A stretch of DNA of 37,291 nucleotides. It comes from an uncultured Prevotella sp. (GTDB taxonomy: Bacteria; Bacteroidota; Bacteroidia; Bacteroidales; Bacteroidaceae). A program made the translations under genes and the position numbers. How positions within the stretch are numbered: position 1 is the stretch's first letter; each line of letters begins with the position of its first letter. Positions 35,101 through 37,291 of the stretch are shown piece by piece. The DNA lies in the NCBI GenBank assembly GCA_946409435.1, contig CAMJWJ010000011.1:1-37291 (forward strand). Direction: 5' to 3'. The notes under the pieces were generated by a model. It was not told the DNA's origin, searched no databases, and was given only the letters and a program-made list of their open reading frames with translations.

Positions 35101-36744
35101 ATGAAGAAGTATTTCAACAACATCCGCACCCTGAGTGCACTGCTGCTGGCAGGAGCCGCCTTCACAGCATGTAGTAGCGACGACAACATCATCGACGAGC
35201 AACCGGTAAATCCCATTCAGAAGTACACTATGACCGTCAATGCCTCCAAGGGTGACGAGGGCACCACCCGTGCACTGTCGCTCGACGGCTCAACACTCAA
35301 CGTGAAGTGGGCAGCCACCGATCAGGTGAGTGTATTCCCCGAATCATCATGGCTCACGCCATTGGGCACGCTGACCGCAGCTGTCAGCGACAATGGCTCG
35401 ACCTCGCTGACGGGCGACCTGACCAGCGCCCCCTCTGCAGGCGACCAGCTGAACCTGCTGTTCCCCCGCGCCACGTGGGACTATACGGGACAGACGGGCG
35501 TGCTGCTCAGCGATGCTAACTCCATCGAGAAGAAGTACGACTACGCCCTGGCCAATGTCACGGTCAAAGAGGTTGACGGCTACAAGATTACCACTACGGG
35601 CGATGCCAACTTTACCAGCCAGCAGGCCATCGTGAAGTTTATTCTGAAGGACAAGAGCAACAACCTGCTCAACGCCTCCAGCCTAAACATCTCGGCAGCC
35701 AGCAACAAGCTGGTTACGGGCAAGGGCTTCAATACCAAATCCACCACACATTCGGGCTACACATACGATGGTGGTACTTCGTCTACGTATGGTGAAGCCC
35801 CTTCTAATCTTGTAGATGGCAAGAAGATTTCGGCAAATCACTCTAAGTGGTGTACCAGTACGGGTGACAAGGTCGACGGCATCTGGTACTGCGAATTCCA
35901 TACTGCCAGTGCTGTTCAGGTAAACGGCTATACGATTACAACAGGCAATGACAACTTTTATAGTAATAATCGTAACCCCAAGGACTGGGTGCTGAAAGCC
36001 AAGGCAGACGCAGGCGACTCTTGGACCACCATTGCCACCGTGACTAATGATGCTACATTGAAAGATGAGAACTATAAGTCGTTTGACTTCAATGTTGACG
36101 TTCATGGCATCTACCAGTACTTCCGCTTCGAAGTGAGTGCTAACCAGGGTAGTGGCGATATGCAGATTGAGGAATTGGAACTCTTCGAGTCTAACTATGG
36201 CACGGCTTACGGCGACCTGACCGTCACCCCTGCCAGCGCTACCAATGAGTTATACGTAGCCCTGCGCAACGAGAACGGCGCCGACACCTATACGGTCTCA
36301 GCCAATGTCGGCGAGAAAAAGTACGCTTTCTCTAGGAGTGACGTGAACTTCCAGAACGGCATGTATTATGAAGTTACGGTGAAGATGGCGGAGCAGACCG
36401 CTTCTACCGTCGAGTGGATCTTCTCGGAAATGACGAGTGAACATGCTGATTTACATCATGGTGGTTACACTTATAAAGATGTGACGCTCTCCGGCGAGGG
36501 CGACCTGAACTTTGACCATGGCAATCTTTATGCAATGGGTGATCTTACCTTTACCGCCCCGTCAGGCAAGCATTTCAAGAAGATCGTAATTACTGCAACA
36601 GGTATGGCTGATATCCGTGGAACTGGCTGGACGAGCAATTCTGAACCCGGTAATTGGACCTCCACTTGGACTGGCGACGCATCGAGCGTCAGCTTCTCTG
36701 GTATGGCCGATGGGGTAACGTCGATTGTCTTCACATTAGAGTAA
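35101..36744 (+). CDS. fimbrillin-like lipoprotein with an F5/8 type C-like domain
   Basis: A 547-residue surface lipoprotein starting at the ATG at 35101, with lipobox FTAC (Cys24). Residues about 35-200 look like the fimbrillin/Mfa-like N-terminal domain: TRALSLDGSTLNVKWAATD, GDQLNLLFPRATWDY, and QQAIVKFILKDK. Residues about 210-365 form a discoidin (F5/8 type C)-like module (NLVDGKKISANHSKWC, WYCEFHTASAVQVNGYTITT, RNPKDWVLKA, YQYFRFEVS, MQIEELELFE). The fimbrillin pattern then resumes (NELYVALRNENGADTYTV, YYEVTVKM). A last beta-rich module follows (about 440-547). The discoidin part is visibly richer in A and T than its surroundings, which suggests domain insertion. Adhesion is a reasonable guess, not shown. 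Confidence 0.82.
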   Translation: MKKYFNNIRTLSALLLAGAAFTACSSDDNIIDEQPVNPIQKYTMTVNASKGDEGTTRALSLDGSTLNVKWAATDQVSVFPESSWLTPLGTLTAAVSDNGSTSLTGDLTSAPSAGDQLNLLFPRATWDYTGQTGVLLSDANSIEKKYDYALANVTVKEVDGYKITTTGDANFTSQQAIVKFILKDKSNNLLNASSLNISAASNKLVTGKGFNTKSTTHSGYTYDGGTSSTYGEAPSNLVDGKKISANHSKWCTSTGDKVDGIWYCEFHTASAVQVNGYTITTGNDNFYSNNRNPKDWVLKAKADAGDSWTTIATVTNDATLKDENYKSFDFNVDVHGIYQYFRFEVSANQGSGDMQIEELELFESNYGTAYGDLTVTPASATNELYVALRNENGADTYTVSANVGEKKYAFSRSDVNFQNGMYYEVTVKMAEQTASTVEWIFSEMTSEHADLHHGGYTYKDVTLSGEGDLNFDHGNLYAMGDLTFTAPSGKHFKKIVITATGMADIRGTGWTSNSEPGNWTSTWTGDASSVSFSGMADGVTSIVFTLE

Positions 36745-37291
36745 TGACCGCCGACGCATCGCGCGCTCACGCAGCGTGAGCCGTGAGGAAAACAGCGTTT
36801 TTTGAACCGATGAACAGACAAAACTTGCAAGAACATTTTTTTCCTGACAAAATTGTTCTTTCAGGAAATAAGGGCAATGACTCAAAGTGATGCGGGAGTA
36901 ACCCCCACATCCTGTGTCTACAGCAAGCACGACCAAGCCGTCTGAGAGTCTTTATGAATAGGCTTTCGGGCGGCTTCTTTCTGTCTAACGTCACTGCTGC
37001 TTCGCCTTGGCCTACGGCCGAGCCTGCTCACGCTCAGCAGAATGAGCAAGCTCTTCTGCCCTCGCTTAATCGCAGCCTTGACGAACACACCTTCCATGCG
37101 CTGTCGGTAATCACCCGTAGCATACAGCGGGTTCTTGCCGACATAGTAACAGTGCACCATTCAGGGGTTGAATAGATTTCCTGACTTCGGCGTTGCGCCA
37201 CAAAACGCGCGCGTGCGCGTATATAGTAGGGAAAGAAAAAAAGAACCCACACTTCCCACACTTCCCACACCTAAAGGTATGCGATTGCAAC
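36745..37291. other. terminal region without a defensible gene
   Basis: It contains small hairpins: CTCACG-CAG-CGTGAG (36766-36780) and TTTCCTGA (36840-36847) against TCAGGAAA (36861-36868), the latter a possible terminator. On the minus strand 36918-37160 is open for 80 codons and begins MVHCYYVGKNPLYATGDYRQ; the first ~40 codons look protein-like and the rest is arginine- and serine-rich. It could be a gene remnant. I do not call it a CDS. Confidence 0.4.

Overview
The window looks like a chromosomal segment of a Prevotella-like member of the Bacteroidales. Several things point there: the clpP-clpX-recQ order; promoters of the Bacteroidetes form (TTG or TTTG, 19-20 nt, TAnnTTTG) with little Shine-Dalgarno signal; a C10 (streptopain/interpain-type) protease; a secreted protein ending in a type IX secretion (T9SS) style C-terminal motif; a PorW/PorX-type pair; and a small peptide gene in front of a fimbrillin-like lipoprotein. 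I see no transposase, prophage or CRISPR array. All the large genes look intact.

Layout. 1-280: a 21-bp tandem repeat array and the clpP promoter. 295-7229 (+): clpP, clpX, recQ, an unknown secreted protein and guaB. 7288-13755 (+): an outer-membrane assembly block of two PpiC/SurA-type chaperones and an OstA/LptA-like protein, followed by mutL, which overlaps the OstA-like gene. 13979-15025 (+): a probable outer-membrane beta-barrel protein behind a duplicated promoter. 15155-23932 (-): a secreted protein with a T9SS-like tail, an OmpA-family protein, a 1161-residue repeat-rich coiled-coil lipoprotein co-transcribed with it, and a C10 protease carrying a dockerin. 23933-24752: a repeat-rich intergenic region. 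24753-26550 (+): a secreted unknown protein and a metallo-beta-lactamase-fold lipoprotein. 26659-26734 (-): tRNA-Pro(GGG). 26950-33578 (+): aroA, a PorW/SprE-like lipoprotein fused to a short CxxC membrane segment, porX and tsaE. 33596-34579 (-): a UPF0104/flippase-like membrane protein. 34736-36744 (+): a 45-residue peptide gene and a fimbrillin-like lipoprotein. The last ~550 bases hold no gene I can defend.

Much of the window concerns the cell envelope: SurA-like chaperones and the OstA-like protein (outer-membrane assembly), OmpA plus a fibre-like lipoprotein (surface structure), PorW and PorX (T9SS function and regulation), and a likely T9SS cargo. The rest is housekeeping: proteolysis, DNA repair, GMP synthesis, the shikimate pathway and the tRNA t6A modification.

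The least explained structure is non-coding. Spacers between co-directional genes repeatedly consist of degenerate 7-bp (sometimes 8-bp) tandem repeats, often running up to the next start codon, and in places paired as long inverted repeats. One such paired unit of 108 bp lies in frame inside tsaE, and another forms the 5' end of the OstA-like gene. A separate 21-bp repeat family occurs at two loci in opposite orientation.
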